Shown here: positions 7,649-17,155 of the stretch, in pieces | How the letters are laid out: every line of letters starts with the position of its first letter | Numbering within the stretch: the first letter of the stretch is position 1 | Assembly: GCF_001293775.1 (NCBI RefSeq) | Contig: NZ_LGLN01000078.1 | Coordinates: 1-63,925 of the forward strand | Direction: 5' to 3' | DNA from: Pseudomonas syringae pv. cilantro | Lineage (GTDB): Bacteria > Pseudomonadota > Gammaproteobacteria > Pseudomonadales > Pseudomonadaceae | DNA length: 63,925 nucleotides | Program-made: the position numbers and the translations under genes | Notes under the pieces: model-generated | Told to the model about the DNA's origin: nothing | What the model saw: only the letters and a program-made list of their open reading frames with translations | The model's database searches: none

Positions 7649-8521
7649 ATGAACTGGCTGCCCGTTTCCGAGCACCGTTTCAAGCTGGCCGAGGGCTCCT
7701 TCTGGGATGCCGAAGCGCAGGCCCTGTACTGGGTCGACATCGCCGGCTTTTTCGCCTGTCGGCTGGCTGCCGGGCAGTACCGCCAATGGCGTATGCCCGA
7801 GCCTGTTTCCGCGTTTATTCCGACCGCACAAGGCGACGCACTGGTGACATTGGCCAGCGGCGTTTATCGCCTGGATCTGACCTCTGAAAAAACCTCATTG
7901 TCGTTGTTCTGTGTGGCCGACCCGACGCCCGGCAATCGCGCCAACGAGGCCCGTTGCGACGCAAGTGGCCGCCTGTGGCTGGGCAGCATGCAAAACAATA
8001 TCGACGCTGAGGGAGGTGACGTGCCTCTGGTTCGTCGTTCGGGCGGGTTGTTTCGCGTCGATGCCGACGCGAGCGTGACTCGCTTGCTGGACGGGCAGGG
8101 CATCGTCAACACCTTGCTCTGGAACGCTGACGGCAGCGTGTTGTACAGCGCCGATACCCTCGATGACGTCATTTATCACTACCCGGTGCGGGAAGACGGT
8201 GCGCTGGGCCCCCGCCAGATCTGGGCCGCCGGGCACAGTCGCGGTTCGCCCGACGGCTCGGCAATGGACGCCGAGGGTTATGTCTGGAACGCACGCTGGG
8301 GCGGCAACTGCCTGATCCGCTTCGCGCCCGATGGCAGCGTCGACCGGATCGTCGAATTGCCTGTCAGCCATCCCACCAGTTGTGTGTTCGGCGGTCCTGA
8401 TCTGGACACGCTGTATATCACCAGCGCTGCGCCTGCCGACGCCCATGGTCAGTTCGACGGTGCGTTGTTGATGGCGCATGTCGGCGTCACAGGAACACGG
8501 TGCCAGCGCTTCGCCGGTTGA
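7649..8521 (+). CDS. SMP-30/gluconolactonase family lactonase
   Basis: The 290-residue beta-propeller lactonase (SMP-30/regucalcin family) would hydrolyse a sugar lactone to the aldonate. Family features include the N-terminal metal-site Glu in LAEGSFWD, the segment NEARCDASGRLWLGSM and the later SPDGSAMDAEGYVWNA. AAGGAC precedes the ATG. Beside AraFGH, the likely substrate is L-arabino-1,4-lactone of the non-phosphorylative arabinose route, although galactonolactone is also possible. No sugar dehydrogenase or dehydratase for the rest of that route is in this window. Confidence 0.85.
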   Translation: MNWLPVSEHRFKLAEGSFWDAEAQALYWVDIAGFFACRLAAGQYRQWRMPEPVSAFIPTAQGDALVTLASGVYRLDLTSEKTSLSLFCVADPTPGNRANEARCDASGRLWLGSMQNNIDAEGGDVPLVRRSGGLFRVDADASVTRLLDGQGIVNTLLWNADGSVLYSADTLDDVIYHYPVREDGALGPRQIWAAGHSRGSPDGSAMDAEGYVWNARWGGNCLIRFAPDGSVDRIVELPVSHPTSCVFGGPDLDTLYITSAAPADAHGQFDGALLMAHVGVTGTRCQRFAG

Positions 8522-8601
8522 GGCTTTTTTTCGGTCGGCGCATTCCGTCAGGAGCGCGGCGGCAGAGTGACATTAGGTTACATAGCGGTCATACATTATA
8601 T

Positions 8602-8620
8602 GGTATGACTATTTGATCGG
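8602..8620 (+). promoter_or_regulatory. Sugar-locus operator-like motif, copy 2
   Basis: GGTATGACTATTTGATCGG lies about 76 bases before araF and matches the galM-side copy at 18 of 19 positions in the same orientation. It implies common control of galM, the lactonase and araFGH. Confidence 0.55.
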
Positions 8621-8695
8621 TGCCGGACGTCTCCGCGCTCGTCACCGCCAACTCGCTGAACGTTGTAGCTATTCAATAAAAATAAGGAGCTAGCT

Positions 8696-9709
8696 ATGTT
8701 GAGTCGTCACGGGATTCGTTCCCTGTGCTGTGCCGCTGTTGCCACCGCCATCCTGGGCATGAGTGGTGTCACTTCTGCCGCTGAAGAAGTCAAAATCGGT
8801 TTCCTGGTCAAGCAGGCTGAAGAGCCGTGGTTTCAGACCGAGTGGCAATTTGCCGAAAAAGCTGGCAAGGACCTTGGCTTTACCGTCATCAAGATTGCCG
8901 TACCCGACGGCGAAAAGACCCTGTCAGCCATCGATAACCTGGCCGCCAACGGTGTCAAAGGGTTCGTGATCTGCCCGCCTGATGTTTCCCTCGGCCCTGC
9001 AATCGTCGCCAAAGCCAAGTCCTACAACATGAAAGTCATGGCAGTGGACGACCGCTTTGTCGACGCCAAGGGCAAGCCTATGGAGGACGTGCCGTACCTC
9101 GGCATGGCGGCTTTCGAAGTGGGCCAGAAGCAGGGCGCCGCCATGGCAACCGAGGCGAAGAATCGCAAGTGGGATGAGGGCGAGTGGAAAGGCACTTACG
9201 CAATCATTAACACTTACAGCGAACTCGATACCGGCAAGAAGCGCACTGACGGCTCGGTGGACGCGTTGAAAAAAGCCGGCTTGCCAGCGGATCACATCCT
9301 GTTTTCTGCACAGAAGACGCTTGATGTTCCGGGCGGAATGGACGCAACCAACTCGGCCCTGCCAAAGCTGCCGGGCGATGCTAAAAACCTGATCATCGGC
9401 GGCATGAACGACAACACCGTACTGGGCGGTGTACGCGCCACCGCCAGTAACGGCTTCAGCGCCAGGAACGTGCTGGGGATCGGTATCAACGGTACCGACG
9501 CGATCGATGAATTGAAGAAGAAAGAGAGTGGATTCTTCGGCTCGATGCTGCCCAGCCCGGACAAGGAAGGCTACAAGACGGCCGAGTACGTGTTCAACTG
9601 GGTCACCAAAGATTTGGAACCGCCGAAGTACACCGCTATGGATGACGTGACACTGATCACTCGCGAAAACTTCCAGGCCGAACTGACCAAAATCGGTCTG
9701 TGGAAGTGA
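8696..9709 (+). CDS. araF: L-arabinose-binding periplasmic protein AraF
   Basis: The 337-residue sugar-binding protein has a signal peptide to about residue 28 (ending TSAAEE). It closely resembles E. coli AraF from memory, for example GFLVKQAEEPWFQTEW, KIAVPDGEKTL, GMNDNTVLGGVRAT and GSMLPSPDKEGYK. It delivers L-arabinose (and possibly D-galactose) to AraGH. AAGGAG precedes the ATG. It is the first gene of araFGH, and the upstream region carries the shared 19-bp motif. Confidence 0.92.
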   Translation: MLSRHGIRSLCCAAVATAILGMSGVTSAAEEVKIGFLVKQAEEPWFQTEWQFAEKAGKDLGFTVIKIAVPDGEKTLSAIDNLAANGVKGFVICPPDVSLGPAIVAKAKSYNMKVMAVDDRFVDAKGKPMEDVPYLGMAAFEVGQKQGAAMATEAKNRKWDEGEWKGTYAIINTYSELDTGKKRTDGSVDALKKAGLPADHILFSAQKTLDVPGGMDATNSALPKLPGDAKNLIIGGMNDNTVLGGVRATASNGFSARNVLGIGINGTDAIDELKKKESGFFGSMLPSPDKEGYKTAEYVFNWVTKDLEPPKYTAMDDVTLITRENFQAELTKIGLWK

Positions 9710-9764
9710 ACTGAGCGAGGGGCCTGATTTTCGGGCCCTTCAACTGTGCGAGGAGGTTGGTTTC

Positions 9765-11288
9765 ATGCAACAGGCTATCGAGCTTCAACCCATAGGCGGC
9801 GCGCTGCGTTTCAATGGCATCGGCAAGGTGTTTCCGGGCGTCAAGGCGCTGTCCGACATCACCTTCGAAGCCCGTCCCGGCAGCGTTCATGCGCTGATGG
9901 GCGAAAACGGCGCAGGCAAGTCGACGCTGCTGAAAATCCTTGGCGGGTCGTATCAGCCCAACAGTGGCAGCCTGCAGATCGGCGACCAGACTCACCAGTT
10001 CAGGTCCACTGCCGACAGTATTGCAGCGGGTGTGGCGGTGATTCACCAGGAGCTGCATCTGGTGCCGGAAATGACCGTTGCCGAGAATCTGCTGCTCGGG
10101 CACATGCCCAACCGTTTCGGTCTGATCAATCGTCGCGCGATGTACCGTCAGGCCGCCGAGTTGCTCAAGGGGCTGGCCGACGAAATTGATCCGCACACCC
10201 GGCTGGGCGATCTTTCGCTGGGCCAGCGGCAACTGGTCGAAATCGCCAAGGCCATGTCGCGCAATGCCCATGTCATCGCCTTCGACGAACCGACCAGCAG
10301 CCTGTCGGCGCGCGAGATCGACCGCTTGATGGCGATCATCGTGCGGCTGCGTGACGAAGGCCGGGTGATTCTTTATGTGTCCCATCGCATGGAAGAAATC
10401 TTTCGCGTCTGCGATGCCGTGACAGTGTTCAAGGACGGACGCTTCGTCAAAACGTTCGAGCAGATGGCCGACCTCGATCACGACCGGTTGGTGACCTGCA
10501 TGGTCGGTCGCGATATCCAGAATATCTACAATTACCGGCCCCGCCAGCATCAAGGCCCGAGCCTGCGCGTGACCGGGTTGATGGGGCCAGGCCTGCATGA
10601 GCCGGTCTCCTTCGCCGTACAGAAGGGCGAGGTGCTGGGCTTTTTCGGCCTGGTGGGCGCGGGGCGTACCGAGTTGTTTCGTATGTTGTCAGGGCTGACG
10701 CGCAGCACGGCGGGCAGTCTGCAACTCGATGGCCAGCCGCTGACCCTGCGATCGCCGCGTGATGCCATCGAGGCGGGGATTCTGCTGTGCCCCGAGGATC
10801 GCAAGAAAGAAGGCATCGTGCCGTTGTCGAGCGTTGCAGAAAACATCAACATCGGTGCCCGGCCGCGGCACGTGAACCTTGGCTGCCTGATTCAGGGCCG
10901 TTGGGAGCGTGATAACGCGCGCAGTCAGATCAAGTCGATGAACGTCAAGACGCCGTCGCCTGACCAACAGATCATGTTTCTGTCCGGGGGCAACCAGCAG
11001 AAAGCGATTCTCGGTCGCTGGCTGTCGATGCCGATGAAGGTACTGTTGCTGGACGAGCCGACTCGCGGCATCGACGTCGGTGCCAAATCTGAAATCTACG
11101 AAATCATTCACAACCTTGCTGCTGACGGGATTGCGGTGATTGTGGTGTCCAGCGATCTGATGGAAGTCATGGGTATTTCAGACCGCATTCTGGTGATGAG
11201 CGAAGGCGCAATCACCGGCGAACTCAACCGCGACGAGGCTGACGAGTCGCGACTCCTGCAATTGGCTCTGCCACGCACGCGCGGCTGA
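9765..11288 (+). CDS. araG: Arabinose ABC transporter ATPase AraG
   Basis: The 507-residue protein has two ABC domains in tandem, as in sugar importers of the AraG/XylG/MglA class. The N-terminal half has Walker A GENGAGKST, signature LSLGQRQLVEIAKA and Walker B VIAFDEPTSSLS. The C-terminal half has a degenerate Walker A region (GFFGLVGAGRTELFR) with signature LSGGNQQKAILGRWL and Walker B VLLLDEPTRGIDVG. GAGGAGG precedes the ATG. It lies 55 bases after araF. Confidence 0.92.
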   Translation: MQQAIELQPIGGALRFNGIGKVFPGVKALSDITFEARPGSVHALMGENGAGKSTLLKILGGSYQPNSGSLQIGDQTHQFRSTADSIAAGVAVIHQELHLVPEMTVAENLLLGHMPNRFGLINRRAMYRQAAELLKGLADEIDPHTRLGDLSLGQRQLVEIAKAMSRNAHVIAFDEPTSSLSAREIDRLMAIIVRLRDEGRVILYVSHRMEEIFRVCDAVTVFKDGRFVKTFEQMADLDHDRLVTCMVGRDIQNIYNYRPRQHQGPSLRVTGLMGPGLHEPVSFAVQKGEVLGFFGLVGAGRTELFRMLSGLTRSTAGSLQLDGQPLTLRSPRDAIEAGILLCPEDRKKEGIVPLSSVAENINIGARPRHVNLGCLIQGRWERDNARSQIKSMNVKTPSPDQQIMFLSGGNQQKAILGRWLSMPMKVLLLDEPTRGIDVGAKSEIYEIIHNLAADGIAVIVVSSDLMEVMGISDRILVMSEGAITGELNRDEADESRLLQLALPRTRG

Positions 11289-11328
11289 CAATCGGTCCCT
11301 GACCATGAACAATAAAAAAGAGGTGCGT

Positions 11329-12294
11329 ATGTCTACCGAATCCAGCCTGCAGGCTCCCCGTCAGGGCATGAACCTGCGTCGTTTTGTCGATGACTGGGTG
11401 ATGCTCCTGGCGGCCGTGGGAATTTTCCTGCTCTGCGCCGTGTTTATCGACAACTTCATGTCGCCACTGAACATGCGTGGCCTGGGCCTGGCCATTTCAA
11501 CCGTGGGTATCGCGGCTTGCACCATGCTGTATTGCCTGGCGTCCGGACATTTCGACTTGTCGATCGGGTCGGTGCTGGCTTGTTCCGGGGTTATCGCCAG
11601 TATTGTGATCCGCGACACCGACAGCGTGTTTCTGGGCGTGTCTGCCGCACTGGCGCTGGGCTTGGTGGTCGGCCTGATCAACGGCATCGTGATTGCCAAA
11701 TTGCGCATCAACGCTCTGATCGCGACGCTGGCGACCATGCAGATCGTGCGTGGTCTGGCCTACATCTTTTCCAACGGCAAGGCCGTCGGCGTGTCCAACG
11801 AGGACTTCTTCATCTTCGGTAACGGTCAGGTGTACGGCGTGCCGGTGCCTATCCTGATCACCATTGCCTGCTTCATCTTTTTCGGCTGGCTGCTCAATTA
11901 CACCACCTACGGGCGCAACACTATGGCCATCGGCGGCAACCAGGAAGCTGCTTTGTTGGCCGGCGTGCATGTCGACCGTACCAAGATCATCATCTTCGCT
12001 GTGCACGGCCTGATTGGCGCGTTGGCGGGGGTCGTCCTGGCCTCGCGCATGACCTCGGGTCAGCCAATGATCGGTCAGGGCTTCGAGCTGACCGTGATTT
12101 CAGCCTGTGTGCTGGGCGGTGTGTCGCTGAGTGGCGGGATCGGCATGATTCGTCACGTCATCGCTGGCGTATTGATTCTGGCAATCATCGAGAACGCGAT
12201 GAACCTGAAAAATATCGATACGTTTTATCAGTACGTGATTCGCGGCACGATTCTGCTGCTGGCGGTGATCATCGACCGGATGAAACGCCGCTGA
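11329..12294 (+). CDS. araH: Arabinose ABC transporter permease AraH
   Basis: The 321-residue inner-membrane permease has about nine to ten hydrophobic segments and AraH-like stretches such as GLGLAISTVGIAACTMLYCL, INALIATLATMQIVRGLAYI and GGNQEAALLAGVHVDRTKII. The start at 11329 (MSTESSLQ) is preferred because GAGGT lies five bases before it. An in-frame ATG at 11305 would add eight residues without a good ribosome-binding site. It is the last gene of araFGH and is followed by a terminator. Confidence 0.9.
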   Translation: MSTESSLQAPRQGMNLRRFVDDWVMLLAAVGIFLLCAVFIDNFMSPLNMRGLGLAISTVGIAACTMLYCLASGHFDLSIGSVLACSGVIASIVIRDTDSVFLGVSAALALGLVVGLINGIVIAKLRINALIATLATMQIVRGLAYIFSNGKAVGVSNEDFFIFGNGQVYGVPVPILITIACFIFFGWLLNYTTYGRNTMAIGGNQEAALLAGVHVDRTKIIIFAVHGLIGALAGVVLASRMTSGQPMIGQGFELTVISACVLGGVSLSGGIGMIRHVIAGVLILAIIENAMNLKNIDTFYQYVIRGTILLLAVIIDRMKRR

Positions 12295-12319
12295 ACGTGT
12301 GACTCCGTCATGAAAATAA

Positions 12320-12349
12320 CCCTTGCCGGTACAGTGGCAGGGGTTTTTT
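12320..12349 (+). terminator. Rho-independent terminator of araFGH
   Basis: CCCTTGCC and GGCAGGGG form a stem with one G-T pair around an eight-base loop, followed by TTTTTT. Confidence 0.85.
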
Positions 12350-12407
12350 ATGGGCGTTGGCCGGGCGCGACTGGAGTATCAAAGCGGTAGTGGTGCTGCT
12401 GAACAGT

Positions 12408-13730
12408 TCATGTGTTCTCCGAGGTCGATGATTCTTGTAACCGGAAGTCCAGTCCGGCCCGGGTGCCCAGTGTCGGCATCGACTCCAGCGTCAGCGTCCA
12501 CTGAAAGCGTTCGCAGATACGTCGCACCAGAAACAGCCCCAGGCCTTTGCCGCTGCCCGTCCTGATCGGGTTTCTTAGCAGCGACAGGTAATGGCGGGAA
12601 GCCTGCTCGGTGTCAAAGCCTTCGCCCGAGTCGGTCACGCTCAACACATCATCCTTGAGCCGCACAGCGATTGTGCCGTCGTAGGTGTTATCCGCCGCGT
12701 TGCGCAACAGATTGCCGACGGCGATACGCAACATCGCTTCCGGCACGTGCAACGTCAGCGTCTGCTGGATCTGCACCGAGAACTTCACCGGCTTACCGTC
12801 GAGTAAATGCTCATGATCCTTGACCAGGCCGGGTAGCAGGCGATCGAGTTCGATCGGGTCGTCCCGGTTGGAGGTCAACGGCTCACGTGACAGGTAAAGC
12901 AGCGCAACCATGATTTCCGTCAGGTTATCCACGGTGGCGCGCATGCGTTGCAGTGGCGGCTCTGCACGTAGCGGCAGTTTTTGCCTGGCGAGGATATCCA
13001 GCGCACCGCTGATCACCGCGATCGGCGTGCGGAACTCATGGCTGGCCTGATCCAGAAGCGCGCGTTCTCGGGCCATGAATTGCTCGACCCGCTCCAGATG
13101 CGCGTTGATGCCGCAGGCAATGTCCCTGAGCTCCTCCTGAGCATAGCGCACAGGCAATCGCTGAGCAGGACGCTCCGGGTCGAGTTGTTTCATGCCCAGT
13201 GCAAGGCCCTGAACCGGAAGATGCAGGCGGACGTACAGCCAGGCGATCACGGCGATGATCAGAATCAGATTGAGTACCAGGAACATTGCCCCGACCAGCG
13301 CGATGAAGTTCTGTTCCCGCTCCAGATCGCTGATGTCGATGGCGGCTATCAGGCGCTCTTTGCCAAGCGAGGTCACCAGCACCGCGTAGTCGCGATCGCC
13401 ATTATCAGCGTCGTGGCGGTCCAGATCGCCCTCGCTGTAATAGCCCGGCGCGAGGGCAGCGAGAGAGGGCGGCAGGTCCGTGGCCGGTGTGTCGTCTGAC
13501 AATTTCCAGATTTTGACCCTGTCGTTCTTCTGTGACCCCGGCCGAACGTCGTCCTCAAGCGTTCTGGCGGTCGCGGTCTCCAGCAAATCCTTCCAGATCG
13601 GATGATCAATGAGCTCCTGGCTCATGAATGCGAGGGTGGTCAGACCGGTCGTCATCAATAGCCCGAAACCGAGAATTATTGCGCTGACGAGGCGATGCAG
13701 GCTGCCCCGTCGGCGAGCAAAGTCAGTCAT
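12408..13730 (-). CDS. Two-component sensor histidine kinase
   Basis: The 440-residue inner-membrane kinase has a first membrane segment at about residues 14-36, a periplasmic sensor region of about 105 residues, a second membrane segment at 142-166, a HAMP-like linker, then HisKA with phospho-acceptor His231 (HEFRTP) and an HATPase domain (N-box NLLRNAADN, G-box GEGFD and GKGLGLFL). The start at 13730 (MTDFARR) overlaps the response-regulator stop by four bases. Its sensor region is acidic (DRHDADNGDRD at about 104-114), which could bind cations; that is speculation. The ligand is unknown. Confidence 0.88.
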   Translation of the reverse strand: MTDFARRRGSLHRLVSAIILGFGLLMTTGLTTLAFMSQELIDHPIWKDLLETATARTLEDDVRPGSQKNDRVKIWKLSDDTPATDLPPSLAALAPGYYSEGDLDRHDADNGDRDYAVLVTSLGKERLIAAIDISDLEREQNFIALVGAMFLVLNLILIIAVIAWLYVRLHLPVQGLALGMKQLDPERPAQRLPVRYAQEELRDIACGINAHLERVEQFMARERALLDQASHEFRTPIAVISGALDILARQKLPLRAEPPLQRMRATVDNLTEIMVALLYLSREPLTSNRDDPIELDRLLPGLVKDHEHLLDGKPVKFSVQIQQTLTLHVPEAMLRIAVGNLLRNAADNTYDGTIAVRLKDDVLSVTDSGEGFDTEQASRHYLSLLRNPIRTGSGKGLGLFLVRRICERFQWTLTLESMPTLGTRAGLDFRLQESSTSENT

Positions 13731-14428
13731 TCGCACACGCACAGACGAAAGCCGATGCCCTGCACCGTGTGAAGCAGCTTTTGCCCGGCAGCACGCTCGC
13801 CATCAATTGTTTTTCTGAGCAGGTGCATGTGTGAGCGCAGCAGGTCGCCATCGGGCACGCTGTCACCCCAGATGAGTGTTTCGAGCTGCGTGCGGGTGAC
13901 CACCTGCGGTGATTGGCGCATCAATACTTCCAGCAGCGTCCGTCGGATCGGCGAGAAGGGCAGCGCAACACCGTCGCGCGTCACTATTTGTGTGCCGAGA
14001 TCGAAACGCAGGTCAGCGATCTGCAGTATTTGTCGCGCAGCTGACCGCTGCTGGCTGCGCGCTGTCAGCACGCGTAGGCGAATCTCCAGTTCAGGCAAGG
14101 CCAGCGGTTTGACGATGTAGTCGTCCGCGCCCGATTCGAAGCCTTCGAGCTTGGCATCCAGCTGGTCCTTGGCGGTCAGCAACATGACCGGCACCGGGTC
14201 GTTCAACTCGCTGCGCAGATGACGCAGCAGCGAGATCCCGTCCATGCGCGGCATCATCCAGTCCAGCACAATCACGTCATAGCGGTTTTCCACGAGCAGG
14301 CGAATGGCCGACTTTCCGTCCGGAGCGGCATCCGGCGTATGCCCGCAGGCCTCCAGGTAATCGAACATATTGGCGGCCAGCGCAAGGTTGTCTTCAACGA
14401 TCAGGATGCTCAGCGAACGGTCAGGCAT
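13727..14428 (-). CDS. OmpR/PhoB-family response regulator
   Basis: The 233-residue regulator has a receiver domain with phospho-acceptor Asp56 (VIVLDWMMPRMDG) and the conserved Lys in LLTAKD, followed by an OmpR-type winged-helix DNA-binding domain (RRTLLEVLMRQSPQVVTRTQLETLIWG). The ATG at 14428 begins the conserved MPDRSLSILIVEDN; upstream codons would enter the neighbouring 3' end. It is translationally coupled to the kinase and lies 49 bases after the MipA-like gene on the same strand. The outer-membrane gene is the simplest candidate target. Confidence 0.88.
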   Translation of the reverse strand: MPDRSLSILIVEDNLALAANMFDYLEACGHTPDAAPDGKSAIRLLVENRYDVIVLDWMMPRMDGISLLRHLRSELNDPVPVMLLTAKDQLDAKLEGFESGADDYIVKPLALPELEIRLRVLTARSQQRSAARQILQIADLRFDLGTQIVTRDGVALPFSPIRRTLLEVLMRQSPQVVTRTQLETLIWGDSVPDGDLLRSHMHLLRKTIDGERAAGQKLLHTVQGIGFRLCVCE

Positions 14429-14477
14429 GGCAGGCTCACAGTGAGTAGCGCAAAGGTGAAAAAGCGGGGCGTCAGCA

Positions 14478-15257
14478 TCAGAATTTTCGCGATATTCCGA
14501 TGAACAGCGACGTGGAGCTGTCGGTGTCACGTTCCACCAGCGGGCTGTCGCTCAGTTCATCCGGCAGGGCGCTGTAGCGCAGGTTTCCCGAGACCTCCCA
14601 TTGTTTGCCGAGCGGCTGGGAGAAGCCGATGCCGACATAAGACACTGTGGCGCTGCCGGGGCGGTACTCGGCAATGCCGCGTCGCTCTTCCTCTTTCAGG
14701 GTGCCGTAATAGTAGTCCACCAGATTTCCGGACAGGTGGGTGGCGCCGATATTAGGTTTGAAACGAGTGTCGCCCCAGCTGAAGGGGTAAGCGTATTCGA
14801 GGTTCAGCGAGTAGCCATCGCTGGCGCCGCTGATGTCATTTTTGGCCACCAGTTCAAGCAGCCCGGCAGATCCTTGCCATTTCGCTGCCAGCCCGGCGTC
14901 GATGCCATTGTCGCGGTCTTCCAGCAGATCGCGGTTTATGCCGTTTCTGGCCAGTTCACGGCGACCGAAATCGTCCCGGTCGATGCCGTCCATCTGCAGG
15001 GCAAGAATGGCATCGAGCGCGAACGACTCTGTGTTGATCAGGTGGTAACCGGCCGTCACGCCATTTACGTAAAAGCGTTCGCCTTCGTAGTTGATCAGCG
15101 GGATCGGGTTGACCTGTGTGCCGACGCCTGCATACGGGCTTTCGTTGATGGCGGCGCCCAGGCCCAGGCTGAAATCACCCGGTTCTGCATGAGCGGATGA
15201 CAACGACAGCGCGGGTAGGGCAGCAGCGACCAAAGCAGGTATGAAGACAGGTTTCAT
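14478..15257 (-). CDS. MipA/OmpV family outer-membrane protein
   Basis: The 259-residue protein has a signal peptide (MKPVFIPALVAAALPALSLSSAHA) and then alternating beta strands ending in a C-terminal aromatic residue (FIGISRKF), as expected of a beta-barrel. Family features include the early stretch GAAINESPYAGVGTQVNPIPLINYEGERFY. MipA/OmpV proteins act in murein-synthesis scaffolding or as envelope-stress or metal-responsive barrels. Here it heads an apparent operon with a two-component system. Confidence 0.85.
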   Translation of the reverse strand: MKPVFIPALVAAALPALSLSSAHAEPGDFSLGLGAAINESPYAGVGTQVNPIPLINYEGERFYVNGVTAGYHLINTESFALDAILALQMDGIDRDDFGRRELARNGINRDLLEDRDNGIDAGLAAKWQGSAGLLELVAKNDISGASDGYSLNLEYAYPFSWGDTRFKPNIGATHLSGNLVDYYYGTLKEEERRGIAEYRPGSATVSYVGIGFSQPLGKQWEVSGNLRYSALPDELSDSPLVERDTDSSTSLFIGISRKF

Positions 15258-15292
15258 AAAGGGTGTTCTCTGAGTGAGTGTTCTGACGTGCT

Positions 15293-16960
15293 TCAGTGTG
15301 CACGTACGCATGTCGCGCGCACGTCGTTGTCTCTCACGATCTCGTGTTCGATACCCCCGAGCACCGCAGTCAGATAGTCCGTGGCCACCTGCGCGAAGTT
15401 GGCCATTGCCACGAGTCCGACGTAGCCGTCGGGGCGTATCAGAAAGACGATGTTTTCCCCGGTGCTCACGCCATAGGCGTGATGGGCCTGACGGTCTTCA
15501 TCCGCCAGCCCGCGCCTGTCGTGAGTGACGTGTGCGGGTCGCACGGCGTAGACCCGCAGGCGATGTTTGTCGTGGGCGCCAAGCGCGTTGATCGCGTCGA
15601 TGGCATGTTCACCGAACGCCAGCACAGTGAAGTGCCCACCCCGGAACACATCGAACAAACGAGTGCTTCCACAGGCTTGCTGCGAACACACGGCATCCGG
15701 GGCTCGATCACCTGCCTGAACCTTGCCGTCAGCGTTTTCACGATCGTTCGAGGAAAGCGAACGGTGGCGATAGTTGAGCAACAACTGTCGCTCCCGGTCG
15801 CCACGCCTGAGTTTTGGAATGCCGGCGCTTCTGCTGTTTTGAAACAACTCGTTCGACAGTTCCAGCACGGCGGCCGCTACCGGCCTGCGTTCCTCTTCAT
15901 AGGTGTCGAGCAACGTCTCAGGTGCACCGCCCAGCACGGCGGCCAGTTTCCAGCCGAGGTTCCAGGCATCCTGCACGCCAGTGTTCAGGCCTTGCGCACC
16001 TGCCGGGGTGTGCACATGGGCAGCGTCGCCAGCGAGGAATACGCGTTCGACCCGATAACGCTCGGCCAGCCTTATATTGGGGCGGAATACCGACAGCCAG
16101 GTCGGGCTGTGCAACCGAATGTTTCTGCACCCGGTGGCGGCCAGCCAGCGGGCCTGGATGACCTGCTCAGAGAGTTGCGGAGCTGGCTCGTCAGGCTCGA
16201 GGCGCATCATCAACTGGAACAGATTCGAATGCGGCAGCGGACACAGACCGATCATTCCACCCTTGCGCGTAGGCCAGACATGCCATGCATCCCGGGAGAG
16301 TCCTTCGACGTGCAGATCGCCAACGATCATCCGGCCTTCCTCTGACGTGGAACCGGCAAAATTCACCCCCAATTGCTTGCGCACGAAGCTCTTGCCGCCG
16401 TCAGTACCGACCAGATAGCGTGCGCGCAGGGTGTGGGTCCGCCCCTGGCTGGCGACCTGTACCGAAACACCTTCGGCATCCTGGCTGATGTCCAGCGCCT
16501 CCGTTGCCCACTCGACCTGAATGCCCGATTCCGCCAGCCTTTCGCGCAAGACCTGCTCGGTGCGCCATTGCGGCACCAGCCATACGTTCGGGTACGGAAT
16601 ATCCGCCGTTTGTTTCTGGTACTTCATCATGTTCCATTTGATTTTCACCCAAGAGACATGAAACTTCATCGGCGGATAAAGCTGCCCGGCGCGCAACAGT
16701 GGCTGGGCGACGCCAAGGCTATCGAATATCTCAATCGTTCGTGGCTGTATGCCCTTGCCGCGAGAACCGTTGAACGGCACAGCCGCCTTTTCAATGATTC
16801 GGACGTTGATCCCGCGTCGGGCCAGATCGCAGGCCAGGGTCAGGCCGGTCGGTCCGGAACCGATGATCAAGACGTCGGAATACTCCTGATCCGGCGAGTA
16901 GTGATTTTTTGCAGGCGATATCTGCGAGTGAGCACCGAGACGGCTATCCGCTTCCGGCAT
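15293..16960 (-). CDS. FAD-dependent aromatic monooxygenase
   Basis: The 555-residue enzyme belongs to the p-hydroxybenzoate hydroxylase-like, phenol-hydroxylase/TfdB group. It has the FAD-binding GSGPTGLTLACDLARRG near residue 33, the DG motif (YLVGTDGGKSFVRKQLG) and the GD motif (VFLAGDAAHVHTPAGAQGLN), followed by a C-terminal thioredoxin-like region. It would hydroxylate an aromatic ring using NAD(P)H and O2. The neighbouring gene is a divergent TetR regulator with a palindromic site between them. No ring-cleavage genes are adjacent, so a role in detoxifying a compound such as an antibiotic or phenolic is as likely as catabolism. Confidence 0.85.
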   Translation of the reverse strand: MPEADSRLGAHSQISPAKNHYSPDQEYSDVLIIGSGPTGLTLACDLARRGINVRIIEKAAVPFNGSRGKGIQPRTIEIFDSLGVAQPLLRAGQLYPPMKFHVSWVKIKWNMMKYQKQTADIPYPNVWLVPQWRTEQVLRERLAESGIQVEWATEALDISQDAEGVSVQVASQGRTHTLRARYLVGTDGGKSFVRKQLGVNFAGSTSEEGRMIVGDLHVEGLSRDAWHVWPTRKGGMIGLCPLPHSNLFQLMMRLEPDEPAPQLSEQVIQARWLAATGCRNIRLHSPTWLSVFRPNIRLAERYRVERVFLAGDAAHVHTPAGAQGLNTGVQDAWNLGWKLAAVLGGAPETLLDTYEEERRPVAAAVLELSNELFQNSRSAGIPKLRRGDRERQLLLNYRHRSLSSNDRENADGKVQAGDRAPDAVCSQQACGSTRLFDVFRGGHFTVLAFGEHAIDAINALGAHDKHRLRVYAVRPAHVTHDRRGLADEDRQAHHAYGVSTGENIVFLIRPDGYVGLVAMANFAQVATDYLTAVLGGIEHEIVRDNDVRATCVRAH

Positions 16961-17014
16961 GATTTGAACTCCACATCAAGGGGGCCACATCCAGAGGCGA
17001 ACAGGGTTTGTCCA

Positions 17015-17039
17015 TTTATGGATACGACGTATCCGTAAA
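17015..17039. promoter_or_regulatory. Palindromic TetR-type operator
   Basis: The sequence contains GGATAC-GAC-GTATCC (17020-17034). With one interruption it extends to TTTA on the left and TAAA on the right, giving a 25-bp near-palindrome. It lies between the divergent monooxygenase and TetR genes, 55 bases upstream of the monooxygenase start, where a TetR repressor would bind. Confidence 0.7.
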
Positions 17040-17155
17040 ATGCTTCTGTCAATCGCGTTGTTGTGTCTGGAGAGCGGCGATCAGACAGGCGGTGTTGGAC
17101 AAACGTGCACGGCGAGGCTGGTCGCGGGGGTTCGGGTTTGGCTTATAATCCCCGA

